The notes under the pieces are model-generated. The model saw only the letters and a program-made list of their open reading frames with translations. It searched no databases and was not told the origin of the DNA. The position numbers and the translations under genes were made by a program. A stretch of DNA of 64,000 nucleotides from Thermoflexus sp. (GTDB lineage: Bacteria > Chloroflexota > Anaerolineae > Thermoflexales > Thermoflexaceae): positions 78,787-142,786 of the forward strand of contig NZ_DAOUCJ010000075.1 of assembly GCF_034432235.1 (NCBI RefSeq), read 5' to 3'. Below are positions 17,074-27,422 of this stretch, piece by piece; positions within the stretch are counted from its first letter, which is position 1, and each line of letters starts with the position of its first letter.

Positions 17074-18303
17074 ATGAGCCGGATTCGCTTGATTCTGGAA
17101 CAAATGGCTCATGGGGGCGAGGCCATCGGCCGTCATGAGGGCAAGGTGGTGTTTGTTCCCTTCGGCATCCCGGGGGAGACCGTGGACATCGAAGTGGTGG
17201 AAGATCGGGGCTCCTACGCCCGGGGGCGGATCCGGGAGGTGATCTCCCCCTCCCCGGCGCGAAGGGAGCCCCCCTGCCCCCATTTCGGGGAATGCGGCGG
17301 CTGTCATCTCCAGCATATGAGCTACGAGGCCCAGCTGCAATTTAAGGCAGAGATCGTTCGGGATCAGCTGCGCCGGATCGGGAAGATCGAGGACCCGCCG
17401 GTGCGTCCCACCATCCCCAGCCCCGATCCTCTGGGTTATCGCAATCAGGTCCAGTTTTCTGTAACCCCCGATGGCCGCCTGGGCTTTCAGGCCATGCGCT
17501 CCCATCGGGTGGTCCCCATCACCCGCTGCTGGATCGCCCATCCGATGCTCCAGGAACTGTATGAGGCCCTGGACATCGAGGGGCTGGCCCTGCGGCGGCT
17601 CACGCTGCGCTGCGGCGTTCGCACCGGGGATCGAATGGTGATCTTCGAAACCGAGGGGGATGAGCTGCCCGTCCTGGAGACCGACCTGCGGGTCTCCCTG
17701 GTCCTGCTCACCGAGGACGAGCGGATCATCCCGCTGATCGGGTTGGACTATCTCACAGAAGAGGTAGGCGGTTTCCTCTTCCGCATCTCGGCCTCCAGCT
17801 TCTTCCAGACCAACACCGCGATAGCGGAACAAATCGTCCATCGGGTAGTGGAGTGGGCCGATCTGCATGGGACAGAGGCCGTCCTGGATGCCTATTGCGG
17901 GGTCGGGCTGTTCACGGCGCACCTGGCGCCTTTCGCCCGACGGGTGGTCGGCATCGAAGCGCATCCGGCAGCCGTAGCCGACGCCCAGCATAACCTGGCC
18001 CGGTTCCCCCACGTCGAGATCCGGGCCGGGACCGTGGAGGCGGTCGCGCCGACACTGGAGGAGCCCTTCGAAGTCCTGGTGGTAGATCCCCCCCGAACCG
18101 GATGCTCCCGGGAGGCCCTGGAGGCCCTCCTGCGGCTGGCGCCCCGGCGCTGGATCTACGTTTCCTGCGATCCCGCCACCCTGGCCCGCGACGCCCGCCG
18201 GATCCTTGATGCAGGTTACCAATTGCGAGAAGTGCAGCCGTTCGATATGTTCCCACAAACCTATCACATTGAGACCGTATCGCTGTTCGAGAAAGGGGAG
18301 TGA
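17074..18303 (+). CDS. 23S rRNA (uracil-C5)-methyltransferase, RlmD/RumA-like
   Basis: 409 residues. A TRAM domain occupies residues 1-60 (MAHGGEAIGRHEGKVVFVPF). The Fe-S site is CPHFGECGGCHLQH near residue 70, and the Rossmann methyltransferase follows with LDAYCGVGLFTAHLA, VVDPPRTGCSREAL and the catalytic cysteine in YVSCDPATLARD near residue 370. The family methylates C5 of a uracil in 23S rRNA, or in tRNA for TrmA-like members. It is 131 bases downstream of the TrmH-like gene on the same strand. The exact target (U747, U1939 or another) cannot be decided here. Confidence 0.92.
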   Translation: MSRIRLILEQMAHGGEAIGRHEGKVVFVPFGIPGETVDIEVVEDRGSYARGRIREVISPSPARREPPCPHFGECGGCHLQHMSYEAQLQFKAEIVRDQLRRIGKIEDPPVRPTIPSPDPLGYRNQVQFSVTPDGRLGFQAMRSHRVVPITRCWIAHPMLQELYEALDIEGLALRRLTLRCGVRTGDRMVIFETEGDELPVLETDLRVSLVLLTEDERIIPLIGLDYLTEEVGGFLFRISASSFFQTNTAIAEQIVHRVVEWADLHGTEAVLDAYCGVGLFTAHLAPFARRVVGIEAHPAAVADAQHNLARFPHVEIRAGTVEAVAPTLEEPFEVLVVDPPRTGCSREALEALLRLAPRRWIYVSCDPATLARDARRILDAGYQLREVQPFDMFPQTYHIETVSLFEKGE

Positions 18304-18349
18304 GCGGATAAAATACTTTCTGGTTTGGATTCCCTCCGGGGGTTCCCCG

Positions 18350-20335
18350 ATGGGCCGTCGGATCTATCTGGAAGATATCCCTCTGGAGGAAGCCTGGGCG
18401 CGCTTCCTTCGAGCGCTGACAGAGGCCGGCCTGGATGGGCCGTTCCCAGGGGAGCGGGTTCCCCTGGATCAGGCGCTGGGGCGGATCACGGCGGAACCCA
18501 TCTGGGCCCGGCTGTCAGTCCCTCCCTATCCGGCTGCGGCGATGGATGGGTTCGCCCTCCGCGCTCAGGATACGATAGGCGCCACCGAAACTCAGCCGCG
18601 GGTGTTGCTCGTCCACCCGGCCGATGCCGGGGGGGGAGCCTGTTATGTGGATACCGGGGATCCCCTTCCGCCCTGGGCGGACGCGGTGGTCCCGGTGGAG
18701 CAGGTGCAATTCGACGCAGAAGCCCCTGAGCGGGCCACTCAAATCACCCTGTATCAACCGGTCGCCCCCTGGGCCAATGTCCGCCCGGTCGCTGAGGATA
18801 TCGCCGCGGCCGAGCTGGTGCTGCCCGCCAACCATCGTCTGCGGCCCGTGGATCTGGGCGTCATTGCAGCATGTGGTTATGCGGATGTCTGCGTGCGCCG
18901 TCAGCCCCGGGTGGCGATCCTGCCCACCGGGACGGAGCTGATCCCCCCCGAACAGGCGGCGACGCGAGGGGTGCGGCCGGGGGAGATCATCGAGTTCAAC
19001 TCCCTGGTGCTGTCCGCTCAGATCCGCGAGTGGGGCGGGCTCGCCACCCGTTTCCCGATCATCCCCGACGACTTCGAACGTCTCCTCGAAGCCACCCAGG
19101 AAGCGGCTCGCACCCATGATCTGGTCCTCATCAACGCTGGCTCCTCCGCGGGGCGCGAGGATTTCACCGCCCGGGTCGTCTCCACCCTGGGCACCCTCCT
19201 GGTCCACGGGGTGGCGGTGCGCCCAGGCCACCCGGTGATCCTGGGAATGCTCCAGGTGGATGGGCGGTCCATCCCAGTCATTGGGGTTCCAGGGTTCCCG
19301 GTCTCCGCAGCCCTGACCGGGGAGATCTTCGTGGAACCGCTGCTCGCCCGCTGGCTGGGCCGCCCGCCCTCGCGGCGACCGCGCCTTTCCGCCGTGCTCA
19401 CCCGCAAGCTGCTCTCCCCGCTGGGAGATGAGGAGTGGGTTCGGGTGACCGTGGGACGGGTGGGCGAGCGCTATGTGGCGGCGCCCCTCCCCCGCGGAGC
19501 AGGAGTCCTGTCCTCGCTAGTGCGAGCGGATGGGATCCTGCGGATCCCCCGATTCGTGGAAGGATATGATCAGGGCCAGGTGGTTTCCATTGAACTTTAC
19601 ACCCGCATAGAGGAGATCGAAGGCACCGTCCTGGCCATCGGCAGCCATGATATGGCCCTGGATCTGATGGCCCAGTTTCTGGCGGAACGGTATCCCGGCC
19701 GGAGGCTCCAGAGCGCGAACGCGGGCAGTCTGGGAGGCCTGATCGCCCTCCGTCGAGGAGAATGCCATCTGGCCGGGTCCCACCTGCTGGATCCCGAAAG
19801 CGGCGAATATAATTTGCCCTATGTCCGCCGATATCTCGCGGGGATCCCGGTGGCAGTGGTCACCCTGGCGCACCGGGAGCAGGGTCTGATCGTCGCTCGG
19901 GGAAACCCCAAGGGGATCCGGGATCTGCGGGATCTCGCCCGGCCGGATGTGCGGTTCGTGAACCGCCAGCGGGGAGCGGGAACTCGGATCCTCCTGGATT
20001 ATCACCTCCAGCGTCTGGGCATCGACCCCCGGGCGATCCCGGGCTACGAACGGGAGGAGCTCACCCATCTGGCCGTAGCAGCGGCGGTCGCCAGCGGCCG
20101 GGCAGATGTCGGCCTGGGGATCCGCGCGGCGGCCGCGGCGATGGGGCTTGAGTTCATCCCCCTGGCCCTCGAGCGTTACGACCTGGTAATCCCGCTGGCC
20201 CTCTATGAGGATCCCTGGCTCCAGCCGGTGCTGGAACTCCTGCACGAGGCCCGTTTCCAGGCCGCGGTGGCCGCCCTGCCCGGGTATGATGTCCGGGAAA
20301 TGGGACGGGAAGTGGCCCGATTCGCTGGATCGTAA
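18350..20335 (+). CDS. moeA: Molybdopterin molybdotransferase MoeA fused to a periplasmic-binding-like domain
   Basis: Residues 1-410 are a full MoeA: PPYPAAAMDGFAL, the VDTGDPLPPWADAVVPVEQV segment, the MoCF-type PTGTELIPPEQ and GSSAGREDFTARV loops, and the C-terminal barrel. MoeA inserts molybdate (or tungstate) into adenylylated molybdopterin. Residues 425-655 form a second module with IGSHDMALDLMAQFLAERYP, RRGECHLAGSHLLDPESGEY and a VNRQRGAGTRILLDYHL motif, as in PBP_like domains related to LysR effector and molybdate-binding proteins. The fusion is known in archaea and clostridia; the extra domain may sense or deliver the oxyanion (inference). ATG 18350 lies 46 bases after the upstream methyltransferase stop. 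Confidence 0.93.
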   Translation: MGRRIYLEDIPLEEAWARFLRALTEAGLDGPFPGERVPLDQALGRITAEPIWARLSVPPYPAAAMDGFALRAQDTIGATETQPRVLLVHPADAGGGACYVDTGDPLPPWADAVVPVEQVQFDAEAPERATQITLYQPVAPWANVRPVAEDIAAAELVLPANHRLRPVDLGVIAACGYADVCVRRQPRVAILPTGTELIPPEQAATRGVRPGEIIEFNSLVLSAQIREWGGLATRFPIIPDDFERLLEATQEAARTHDLVLINAGSSAGREDFTARVVSTLGTLLVHGVAVRPGHPVILGMLQVDGRSIPVIGVPGFPVSAALTGEIFVEPLLARWLGRPPSRRPRLSAVLTRKLLSPLGDEEWVRVTVGRVGERYVAAPLPRGAGVLSSLVRADGILRIPRFVEGYDQGQVVSIELYTRIEEIEGTVLAIGSHDMALDLMAQFLAERYPGRRLQSANAGSLGGLIALRRGECHLAGSHLLDPESGEYNLPYVRRYLAGIPVAVVTLAHREQGLIVARGNPKGIRDLRDLARPDVRFVNRQRGAGTRILLDYHLQRLGIDPRAIPGYEREELTHLAVAAAVASGRADVGLGIRAAAAAMGLEFIPLALERYDLVIPLALYEDPWLQPVLELLHEARFQAAVAALPGYDVREMGREVARFAGS

Positions 20336-20389
20336 TCGATCATCTGGAGCCCGGCGGGGCAACTCCCTGCGGTTAGAAGGAGGATCATC

Positions 20390-21607
20390 ATGGGCGATCC
20401 GACACGGTATCCCCGGCTTCGCCCGGTGGATCTGCGCCCGATCGTTCGCAATGGCCGCCGGTATGTGGTGGTGCGAGATCCCCTCCGGCTCTCGGAACAG
20501 ATGGTGATGATCCCGCAACCCCTGGCGCCGGTGCTGGCTCTGTGTGACGGCACGCGGGATCTGCGAGCCATTCGCGCGGCGTTGATGGTGCGCTACGGCG
20601 TTCGAGTAGACGAGGAGGCCCTTCGCTCACTGATCGCCACCCTGGATGAATTGTGCCTGCTGGAGAACGAACGGTTCCGGGAAGCCCAGGCCCGGGCTCT
20701 GGAAATCTATCGCCGGGCCCCCTTCCGCCCGCCCATGCTCGCGGAGGAGGTCTATCCAGAGGACCCGACGGCCCTGCGCCAGCTGTTCCGTCGTTTCGAA
20801 GAGGAAGCCCCGGGAGAGGATCCCGAGGAGGATGGACGCGGACTGGTGAGCCCCCACATCGATTATGCGCGGGGCGGGCGGGTTTATGCCCGGGTCTGGC
20901 GGCGGGCCGCCCCGTTTGTGCGCGAGGCGGACCTGGCGATCATCCTGGGGACGGATCATTACGGGGAGGACCGATCGATCACGCTGACCCGTCAACATTA
21001 CGCCACGCCCTTCGGCGTGCTCCCCACGGCCCAGTCGATCGTGGAGGCCCTGGCTCAGGCGCTGGGGGAGGAAGCCGCCTTCGCCGGCGAGCTCCGCCAC
21101 CGGGGGGAACACTCCATCGAGCTGGCCGCCGTGTGGCTGCATGCGACACGCGAGGGGAAACCGGTGGAAACAGTGCCCATCCTCTGCGGCCCCCTGATGT
21201 CTTTCATCCAGGAAGACCGGGATCCGATCTCCGATCCGGTGATCGCCCGTTTCATTGAGACCATGCGCGCCGCCATCGCCGGACGCCGGGCGGTGATCGT
21301 GGCCGCGGGGGATCTGGCGCATGTCGGCCCGGCTTTCGGCGGCCGCCCGCTGGATCTTCCAGGGCAGGCTCGCCTGAAGGCGGACGACGAGGCCCTGATC
21401 GAACGCATGGCCGCCGGGGACGCTGCGGGTTTCTTCGAGGAGATCCGGCGGACCAAAGACCGCAACAACGTGTGCGGAGTCTCCCCGATCTACCTCGCCC
21501 TGCGTATCCTGGAGCCCACCACAGGGGAGAAGGTCGATTACGCCCTCTGCCCGGCGGATGAGCAGGGCACTTCGGTGGTTTCCATCTGCGGCCTCATATG
21601 GCGATGA
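20390..21607 (+). CDS. Memo-family protein (AmmeMemoRadiSam system protein B) with N-terminal winged helix
   Basis: 405 residues. The Memo domain starts near residue 140: LVSPHIDYARGG, ADLAIILGTDHYG, GEHSIELAAVWLH, IVAAGDLAHVGPAFG and NNVCGVSPIYLAL. The conserved histidines that bind metal in related dioxygenase-like folds are present. Residues 35-90 (SEQMVMIPQPLAPVLALCDG onward) look like a PqqD-type winged helix joined in front. The Amme and radical-SAM partners often found with Memo are not beside it. Reaction unknown. ATG 20390 follows AAGGAGGATC; the next gene overlaps by 10 bases. Confidence 0.88.
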   Translation: MGDPTRYPRLRPVDLRPIVRNGRRYVVVRDPLRLSEQMVMIPQPLAPVLALCDGTRDLRAIRAALMVRYGVRVDEEALRSLIATLDELCLLENERFREAQARALEIYRRAPFRPPMLAEEVYPEDPTALRQLFRRFEEEAPGEDPEEDGRGLVSPHIDYARGGRVYARVWRRAAPFVREADLAIILGTDHYGEDRSITLTRQHYATPFGVLPTAQSIVEALAQALGEEAAFAGELRHRGEHSIELAAVWLHATREGKPVETVPILCGPLMSFIQEDRDPISDPVIARFIETMRAAIAGRRAVIVAAGDLAHVGPAFGGRPLDLPGQARLKADDEALIERMAAGDAAGFFEEIRRTKDRNNVCGVSPIYLALRILEPTTGEKVDYALCPADEQGTSVVSICGLIWR

Positions 21608-23184
21608 GCATTGAGGTTTCCCTTTTCCCGTTCCTGGCCGGCATGGGGCTCAGCTTCGGCCTCGGGCGGATGCTCCAGGCCCTCCTCCGGCCCTCCCGCC
21701 GGCGCCCGGATCCCCGCATGCTGCTCCTGGTTCTCCTCGCCTTTGCGTTACGGGCGGGTTCCCTGACTGCCCAGTCCCTCTGGCGAGACGAGGTGGATGC
21801 CCTGCGGTTCGGGCGGGATCTCTCGAGGGAGATCGCGGAGGCCTTCCGGCAGGGGGATCGGGCGGGATGGGAACGGCTGGCCGCGATATTGACTCGACCG
21901 GGCTTCAATGGGCCGCTCTATTTCATCGGGCTCTTCCAATGGGTTCGCCTGGCCGGCGATTCGGAATTCGCCCTCCGGTTCCCATCGGTCTGGCTGGGAA
22001 CCCTGGCGGTGGCCCTGGGGTTTGCCCTCTTCCGCCGATACCTGCCGGCCCCTGCCGCGCGGCTCACCGCATGGTTCCTGGCGACGGCGCCCTTCCTGGT
22101 CTGGTATGGCCAGGAGGCCAAGATGTATGCCCTCCTGGTGCTCCTCTTCCTGGCTGCCTGGGGCGCCCAGGAGGCCGCCCGTCGGGATCCGCTGGGATGG
22201 GTGGAGGCCGCCCTCTGGCTGCTCCTGGGGCTTTACAGCCATATCCTCTTCGCCATGTTCCTCCCCGCCTTCCTCGCGCTAATCGGGATCCGAAAAGGAT
22301 GGCCCTGGAAAGCGCTGACCGGCGCAGCAGCAGCCGGTCTCCTGTTGCTGATCGCGGATCTTCCCCTGCTGCGCTGGCAGATCCATCAGGTGCTCCAGTG
22401 GGATGGAGGGATCCGCCCGATCTGCGGGGAGACCGGCTTTCCGCGGGTGGCCCCGTGGGATGGGCTGGGGATGCTGGCTTGGGGGGCAGCGGTCGGGGTG
22501 TGGGGTGGGTTCCCGGGTTGGGGGCTTCTTCCCCTGAGCGTATGGATGATCCTGGGGGTCCTGGCGGGCCGGGTATCCAGGCGGGTGCGCGGCGTGCTGA
22601 TACTGTGGGCGTTGGGTCCGTGGGCCTTGCTTTCCCTGCTCTCCCTCTGCCGTCCGCTCTTCGTGGAGCGCTATCTCATCGCGGCCATGCCCGCCTGGTT
22701 CGCTCTGGCGGCGATCGGCTGGGAGCGGATCCCGGGTCGCGTCAAGCGGGCGATGGCCCTGGCCCTCGTTCTGGCCCCCATGACGATGGGCCTGTGGGCG
22801 CAGGCCGCCATACCCATCAAGTCGGATTTTCGGTCGGCAGCGCGCATCGTGGCCGCGGGTTACCGCCCGGGGGAGCTCATCCTGTTCCACATCGGCTACA
22901 TCCAGCATGTGTTCGACTATTATTTCCGCCAGCCTTACGAAGGGGTATGGGCACCGGCCACCAACTTCCGGACCCCCGAAGGGGGGTATCTGCTGAGGGA
23001 AGCGGAGGTGGCGTCCCGGATGGCGGCCCTGGTGCAGGGCCGGAAAGTGGTCTGGCTGATTTATTCGGAAGCTTCGATGTGGGACGATCGGGACCTGGTC
23101 CGACGCTGGCTGGACGCCCACGGCCGGCTGACCGGGCGCTGGGTGTTCCAGCAGGTGGAAGTGCGGCGGTATGCGCTCCCGTAA
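21598..23184 (+). CDS. Polytopic membrane glycosyltransferase, PMT/ArnT (GT39-like)
   Basis: 528 residues with about ten membrane helices. The first outer loop has SLWRDEVDALRFG, the Asp-Glu signature of polyprenyl-phosphate-sugar transferases, and later loops carry GPLYFIGLFQWVRLAGDSEF and APFLVWYGQEAKMY, as in ArnT/PMT relatives. Such enzymes move a sugar from a lipid-phosphate donor to a protein or lipid outside the membrane. It overlaps the Memo gene by 10 bases. A similar protein lies at 30095. Acceptor unknown. Confidence 0.85.
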   Translation: MAMSIEVSLFPFLAGMGLSFGLGRMLQALLRPSRRRPDPRMLLLVLLAFALRAGSLTAQSLWRDEVDALRFGRDLSREIAEAFRQGDRAGWERLAAILTRPGFNGPLYFIGLFQWVRLAGDSEFALRFPSVWLGTLAVALGFALFRRYLPAPAARLTAWFLATAPFLVWYGQEAKMYALLVLLFLAAWGAQEAARRDPLGWVEAALWLLLGLYSHILFAMFLPAFLALIGIRKGWPWKALTGAAAAGLLLLIADLPLLRWQIHQVLQWDGGIRPICGETGFPRVAPWDGLGMLAWGAAVGVWGGFPGWGLLPLSVWMILGVLAGRVSRRVRGVLILWALGPWALLSLLSLCRPLFVERYLIAAMPAWFALAAIGWERIPGRVKRAMALALVLAPMTMGLWAQAAIPIKSDFRSAARIVAAGYRPGELILFHIGYIQHVFDYYFRQPYEGVWAPATNFRTPEGGYLLREAEVASRMAALVQGRKVVWLIYSEASMWDDRDLVRRWLDAHGRLTGRWVFQQVEVRRYALP

Positions 23185-23345
23185 AGATCCCATGGCCTTT
23201 TCCCCCAAGTCCATTCCCGGTGGCCCCTCCGCTCGCGCGCGGATCCCCTGGCAGGGCTTCCACGGAGCGCAGGCTACCTGAGTGGCTCACATTCCATCAC
23301 TCCCATCGACCAACTGATCCGCGCATCCAGCGACGGAGGATCACC

Positions 23346-25586
23346 TCATCCCAGCAACCGAATCAGCAACTGGAGCGACCGCCAGTAGGCGCGGCGGAAC
23401 GGCCAGGGCCAGTCCGGCCCGGGGAGTAGCGGAGGGAAGGCGCGGGCACCAGGCTGCCGCCACAGATTGTCCCAGCCGCTCGTATCCCAGAGCAGGTCGG
23501 CCCCCGGCAACCCCGCCGCCCGCACTTTGGGATCCGGGCTCCAGCCGTTGTTCGCCAGGATATTGTCGTGAATCCAGTTCCGCTCGGGGATAGCACCGAC
23601 ATCGAAAACCGTTCCCTTCGGGAAAACCTGGTATAGCCCAACCACGGCGATGCCCACGGAAGCGTTGTCCCGGATCTCGTTGCCGGTCACCTCGGTCTCA
23701 TCCGCTGCCATGATCAGGATCCCGGTCCCTGAGGGCACGTTCCCCACAATCGCGCCCGGTTTCGCGAAGTTGGGCCCGTTGTTCCGGATGATGCGATTGC
23801 CGACGATCCGGTTATGGGAGCCCACTTTGGATTCGAGGTTGGGGAGGACGAAGACCAGGACGCCGGCGGTGTTGTCGTGGGCGTAATTGTTCTCCACCGT
23901 GATGGCCACCGAGTTCTCCACCTCAATGCCGCTGACGTTGCCATAGGCCTCGCTATCGCGAATGATGCCGTTGCGGGATTGGCCGATGTAGATGCCGGTG
24001 TCCCACGCCCCGGTGGCCACCACCCGCTCGACGAGGATATCCTCGCTCCCGACGGGATACACACCGTAGGCGCCCGTGTTCTCCGTCACCACATCCCGGA
24101 TCACGATCCCCCGCGCCCCCGGCACCACGATCCCGTTGTTGGTGTAGTTGCGCACGATCAGGTTCTCCACGGTAAAGCCATCCCGGGTGGCGATGATGCC
24201 ATCCCCCAGTGTGCCCCGTCCGTCCAGGATCGGCCGCTGGCCATCCCGCGAGATCCCCCGCAGGGTGAGGTTCTCCGTCTCCACCACCAGGGCCTCGTGA
24301 TAAAGACCCGGCTCGATCAGGACCGTATCCCCTGGCCCGGTTTGATCGAGCACGGCCTGGATCGATTCCCCGGGACGCACCATCCAGGTCCGGGGTTCGC
24401 GGTGCGGCTCTGAAGAGCCTGCCATGCCGGTGTTGAAACGGGCCGCGATCGCTCGCGCCGGGTTCTCCAGACGGGAGACCACCGGCAGGCCCGAGGGCAC
24501 GGCCTCGGGAACCGGCGGAAGGGCGGATTCATCCGTCAGCGCGTAGAGGAACGCCACCAGATCCGCCCGCTCCTCGGGGCTTAAGCGGAACGGCTGGATC
24601 TTGGCGTCGAGGTTGGGGAGATCCATCCCCCGCCCGCGGCCGCCGCCGTCTTTGTAGAAATCGATCACTTCCTCAAGGGTGGCGAAGGCCCCGTTATGCA
24701 TATAGGGAGCGGTCAGGGCGACGTTGCGCAGGGTCGGCACCTTGAAAGCCCGCTCATCCCGGGGCGAGCCGGTGATCTCCGCCCGCCCGCGATCCGCCGG
24801 CATCCCAGGGAGATCCGGCACCCCGATCACCCGGAAGTCCGAGGAGCCGAACAGGGGGAGGGTGTGGCATTCAAAGCACCGGGTGCGCCCGGAACGGAAC
24901 AGGTTCAGGCCGCGGCGCTGGGCCGGCGTGAGCGCCCCCTCATCGCCTGCCGCGAAACGATCGAAGGGAGCGTTCCGGCTGACCAGGGTGCGCTCGAAGG
25001 CCGCGATGGCCTTCGCGATGTTCTCAAAGGTCACCGCCGAGCCATCCCGCCCCCCAAAGGCCCGGTCGAACCGCTCCCGATACTCCGGGATCGCCCGGAG
25101 CTCCTGAACCAGTCGGTCCGGCTGTTCCGCCATCTCCTGGGGATCCGTCAGGGACATGCGGGCCGCCTCTTCCAGAGAGGAAGCCCGGCCATCCCAGAAC
25201 AGCCGCCTGAGGTAGCCCACATTCCACAGGGTGGGGGCGCCCCGGCGCATGGGCTGGCCGTCGGCACCGATGGAGCGTCCCTTCCCATCCGTGAATCCGA
25301 GATCGGGATGATGGCAGGTGGCGCAGGATCGACGGTTATCCCCCGAGAGAAGAGGGTCATAGAACAGCAAGCGGCCCAGCTCCGCCTTCTCCGGAGTCTG
25401 GGGGTTATCCGGGGGAACCGGCATCGGGGGGAAGGGGCGCCGGAGCGCCCCGGTGGCGCCCGGCATCCCATCGGAGAGGCCACCTGGGGGCAAATCCGGG
25501 GGGACCGGCCAGAAGGCCGCGATGAGGAACAGCAGAGCCAGAACCAGCAGCACCCCACCACCCAGGTAAAGTCCGATGCGTTTCAT
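23346..25586 (-). CDS. Di-haem cytochrome c peroxidase (MauG-like) fused to a parallel beta-helix domain
   Basis: 746 residues. An N-terminal membrane anchor (residues 2-26) is followed by a CCP/MauG module: haem sites SCATCHH (CATCH 88-92) and CFECH (237-241), with [20 protein letters not shown] and [20 protein letters not shown] between and after. From about residue 410 the sequence turns into a right-handed beta helix of the NosD/PbH1 kind ([20 protein letters not shown], then repeats such as [25 protein letters not shown]). The protein should act outside the membrane, as a peroxidase or oxidase that may modify or bind a glycan or copper partner (inference). ATG 25586 has GAGGAGGGG before it; the frame stays open to 25835. 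Confidence 0.9.
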   Translation of the reverse strand: MKRIGLYLGGGVLLVLALLFLIAAFWPVPPDLPPGGLSDGMPGATGALRRPFPPMPVPPDNPQTPEKAELGRLLFYDPLLSGDNRRSCATCHHPDLGFTDGKGRSIGADGQPMRRGAPTLWNVGYLRRLFWDGRASSLEEAARMSLTDPQEMAEQPDRLVQELRAIPEYRERFDRAFGGRDGSAVTFENIAKAIAAFERTLVSRNAPFDRFAAGDEGALTPAQRRGLNLFRSGRTRCFECHTLPLFGSSDFRVIGVPDLPGMPADRGRAEITGSPRDERAFKVPTLRNVALTAPYMHNGAFATLEEVIDFYKDGGGRGRGMDLPNLDAKIQPFRLSPEERADLVAFLYALTDESALPPVPEAVPSGLPVVSRLENPARAIAARFNTGMAGSSEPHREPRTWMVRPGESIQAVLDQTGPGDTVLIEPGLYHEALVVETENLTLRGISRDGQRPILDGRGTLGDGIIATRDGFTVENLIVRNYTNNGIVVPGARGIVIRDVVTENTGAYGVYPVGSEDILVERVVATGAWDTGIYIGQSRNGIIRDSEAYGNVSGIEVENSVAITVENNYAHDNTAGVLVFVLPNLESKVGSHNRIVGNRIIRNNGPNFAKPGAIVGNVPSGTGILIMAADETEVTGNEIRDNASVGIAVVGLYQVFPKGTVFDVGAIPERNWIHDNILANNGWSPDPKVRAAGLPGADLLWDTSGWDNLWRQPGARAFPPLLPGPDWPWPFRRAYWRSLQLLIRLLG

Positions 25587-25660
25587 GATCACCCCTCCTC
25601 TTCGTCCTGCAGGGATTCCCGATCGGGCCGTGCAGATCATCCCGTGGGATCGGCCTCTTT

Positions 25661-25888
25661 TCAGCGATCCGGGGAAGAGGAAGACAGCGTGGGAGGAGGA
25701 CGGGTGCAGCGGACGATCCGTCGCACCCGGCGTTCGAATTCCCGGCGCGGCAGCAACACCCGGCGGCCGCAGGTCAGGCAACGGATCCCGATGTCCGCTC
25801 CCACCCGGACGACCTGCCACTCCGTCCCCCCGCATGGATGGGGCTTGCGGAGCTGCACCACATCATCCAGATGGATCTCCAGCGGCAT
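25661..25888 (-). CDS. DUF951 family protein
   Basis: 75 residues. [20 protein letters not shown] and [20 protein letters not shown] match DUF951, a small beta-rich protein with one CxxC and an extra cysteine, of unknown role and widespread in Firmicutes and Chloroflexota; it may bind nucleic acid or zinc. The start overlaps the HAD gene by 26 bases, so translation is likely coupled. The C-terminal Pro/Ser tail is not conserved in the family. Confidence 0.88.
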   Translation of the reverse strand: MPLEIHLDDVVQLRKPHPCGGTEWQVVRVGADIGIRCLTCGRRVLLPRREFERRVRRIVRCTRPPPTLSSSSPDR

Positions 25889-26513
25889 GATCCCTCTCCT
25901 CCATGGGACGCCATCCGTTCAACCATTCCTGCAACCGTTGCAAAGCCTCCCGCGTGTCGCGGAAATGGATCCCGCAAAGGCCCAGCGCGCGGGCGGCCTG
26001 CACATTTTCCGGCAGATCATCCACGAAAGCCGTGGCTTGGGGTGGGACCCTCAGGCGCTCCAGAGCCAGAAGGTAGATGCGGGGGTCCGGCTTGAGCAGC
26101 CCAACTTCGGCGGAGATCACCACCGCATCGAAAAGGTCCAGCAGGCCCAGGTGCCTCAGGACCTCCCGCAATCCAGACCAGGCGTTGCTGATCAGGCCCA
26201 GGGCGACCTGGCCTTTCCACTGGCGCAGCGCCTCGACCAGGGGCGCATTCAGGCGATCTCCGGCGAAGAATCGCTGACGCACCTGCTGGATCTTCTCCGG
26301 GGATCGGATCCCCAACCGTTCCCCGATCGCTTTCCAGAACTCCGGTTCCGGGAGCTCCCCCCGCTGGGCTCGCAGGGAGAGATCGCTGGCGAAGATCAGC
26401 CGCTCCAGATCCTCCACGGCCAGCCCGAGCTCCCGGGCCAGCGCCTCCCGGGGGGAAGGATCCTCGCTGCGCACCAGCACGCCTCCGAAGTCTACGATCA
26501 CCGCACGCTGCAT
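25863..26513 (-). CDS. HAD-superfamily hydrolase
   Basis: 216 residues. Motif I is [16 protein letters not shown]; its first residue is Asp but the usual second Asp is Gly, as in epoxide-hydrolase-like and YihX-type HADs. Motif II is [10 protein letters not shown], motif III is [14 protein letters not shown] and motif IV is [14 protein letters not shown]. It probably removes phosphate from a small cytoplasmic metabolite. ATG 26513 is the first start that places motif I at the N-terminus. It overlaps the DUF951 gene and is upstream of the cytochrome gene on the same strand. Confidence 0.9.
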   Translation of the reverse strand: MQRAVIVDFGGVLVRSEDPSPREALARELGLAVEDLERLIFASDLSLRAQRGELPEPEFWKAIGERLGIRSPEKIQQVRQRFFAGDRLNAPLVEALRQWKGQVALGLISNAWSGLREVLRHLGLLDLFDAVVISAEVGLLKPDPRIYLLALERLRVPPQATAFVDDLPENVQAARALGLCGIHFRDTREALQRLQEWLNGWRPMEERDHAAGDPSG

Positions 26514-26673
26514 CCGGGATGTGCCTCCATGGGAAGACTTCCGACGGCGGATATACGCCCGATGAGGATCGCGCGCCTTTCCACCCCCGTTGAATGGCCT
26601 GCGCGGGTTTGCGGTGGAGGACGCAAAACTCAGCATACTCCTTCTCGTCGGGAAGCGGCAACCGGGTTCCTGG

Positions 26674-27306
26674 CTAACGGAGCCGCCCGCTGCGCCATCG
26701 ATCCAGCGCCAGGGACCCGATCGCGCCCAGCAGGAGAAGGAACTCGAGGATCCGCAATGGGGGAAGCGGGGGTGCTGGAGCCGGCGGCGGAGCTTCCTCA
26801 GCCCCGGGCCGGCGCTCGGCCGTCTCCGTTGGGGTCGGCTGGGGAACGATCAGACCGAACATCGGCGCCGGGGAGGGAGTGAACGTATGATCTTTCAGCG
26901 CCCGCAGCGCCTGTCGCTCCGCCTCGGTCGCTGGGGCGCCAGCAGGCGCCATCGCCGGTTGAGGCCCTGCGGCCCCCCGCGACAGGGCGAGATCCAGACC
27001 CAGAACCAGGATCAGCGCCGCGGCCATCGCCCACGCCGCTCGCCGGAGCCAGCCGGCCCCAGGGGACGCAGAGGCGACCTGCTCTGGCCGGATCGCAAAG
27101 GAACGGGGCGCTCGCACGGGCGGCAGCGCCCGGATCGCCTGAACCGTCCAGCGGAGGGTTTCCCACGATCGGGCGCATGTTTCACATCCGCGCAGATGCG
27201 CTTCCACCCGCGCCCGTTCTTCGGGTTCAAGGCGGTCATCCAGATACAGGGAAAGCCGATCCTGAACCCACTGATGTTCGTCCGCTTTCAGCTGGAAGAA
27301 CGGCAT
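26674..27306 (-). CDS. Anti-sigma factor with zinc-finger (ZAS) domain
   Basis: About 210 residues. Residues 5-55 hold the HxxxCxxC ZAS motif ([14 protein letters not shown]), which in this family clamps an ECF sigma factor. One membrane helix follows ([17 protein letters not shown]), then a Pro/Ala-rich outer segment and a second hydrophobic stretch near the C-terminus. It lies 116 bases downstream of the ECF sigma gene, the usual pairing. A longer start at 27366 is possible. Signal sensed: unknown, presumably at the envelope. Confidence 0.85.
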   Translation of the reverse strand: MPFFQLKADEHQWVQDRLSLYLDDRLEPEERARVEAHLRGCETCARSWETLRWTVQAIRALPPVRAPRSFAIRPEQVASASPGAGWLRRAAWAMAAALILVLGLDLALSRGAAGPQPAMAPAGAPATEAERQALRALKDHTFTPSPAPMFGLIVPQPTPTETAERRPGAEEAPPPAPAPPLPPLRILEFLLLLGAIGSLALDRWRSGRLR

Positions 27307-27422
27307 GCTGAACCACGCTGAGAATTGAGATCTCCAAGAGGCGAGGAGGCGTCTTCGACGCCCCAACCCGCCCGAAAGTCCTCCGGCCTCACGACCAGAA
27401 AGGCGGAGTCGCTATCAACCCT

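Noticed and set aside
24696..26882. A 728-residue plus-strand open frame
   Set aside because: Shadow of the cytochrome, DUF951, HAD and anti-sigma genes; no recognisable motifs.
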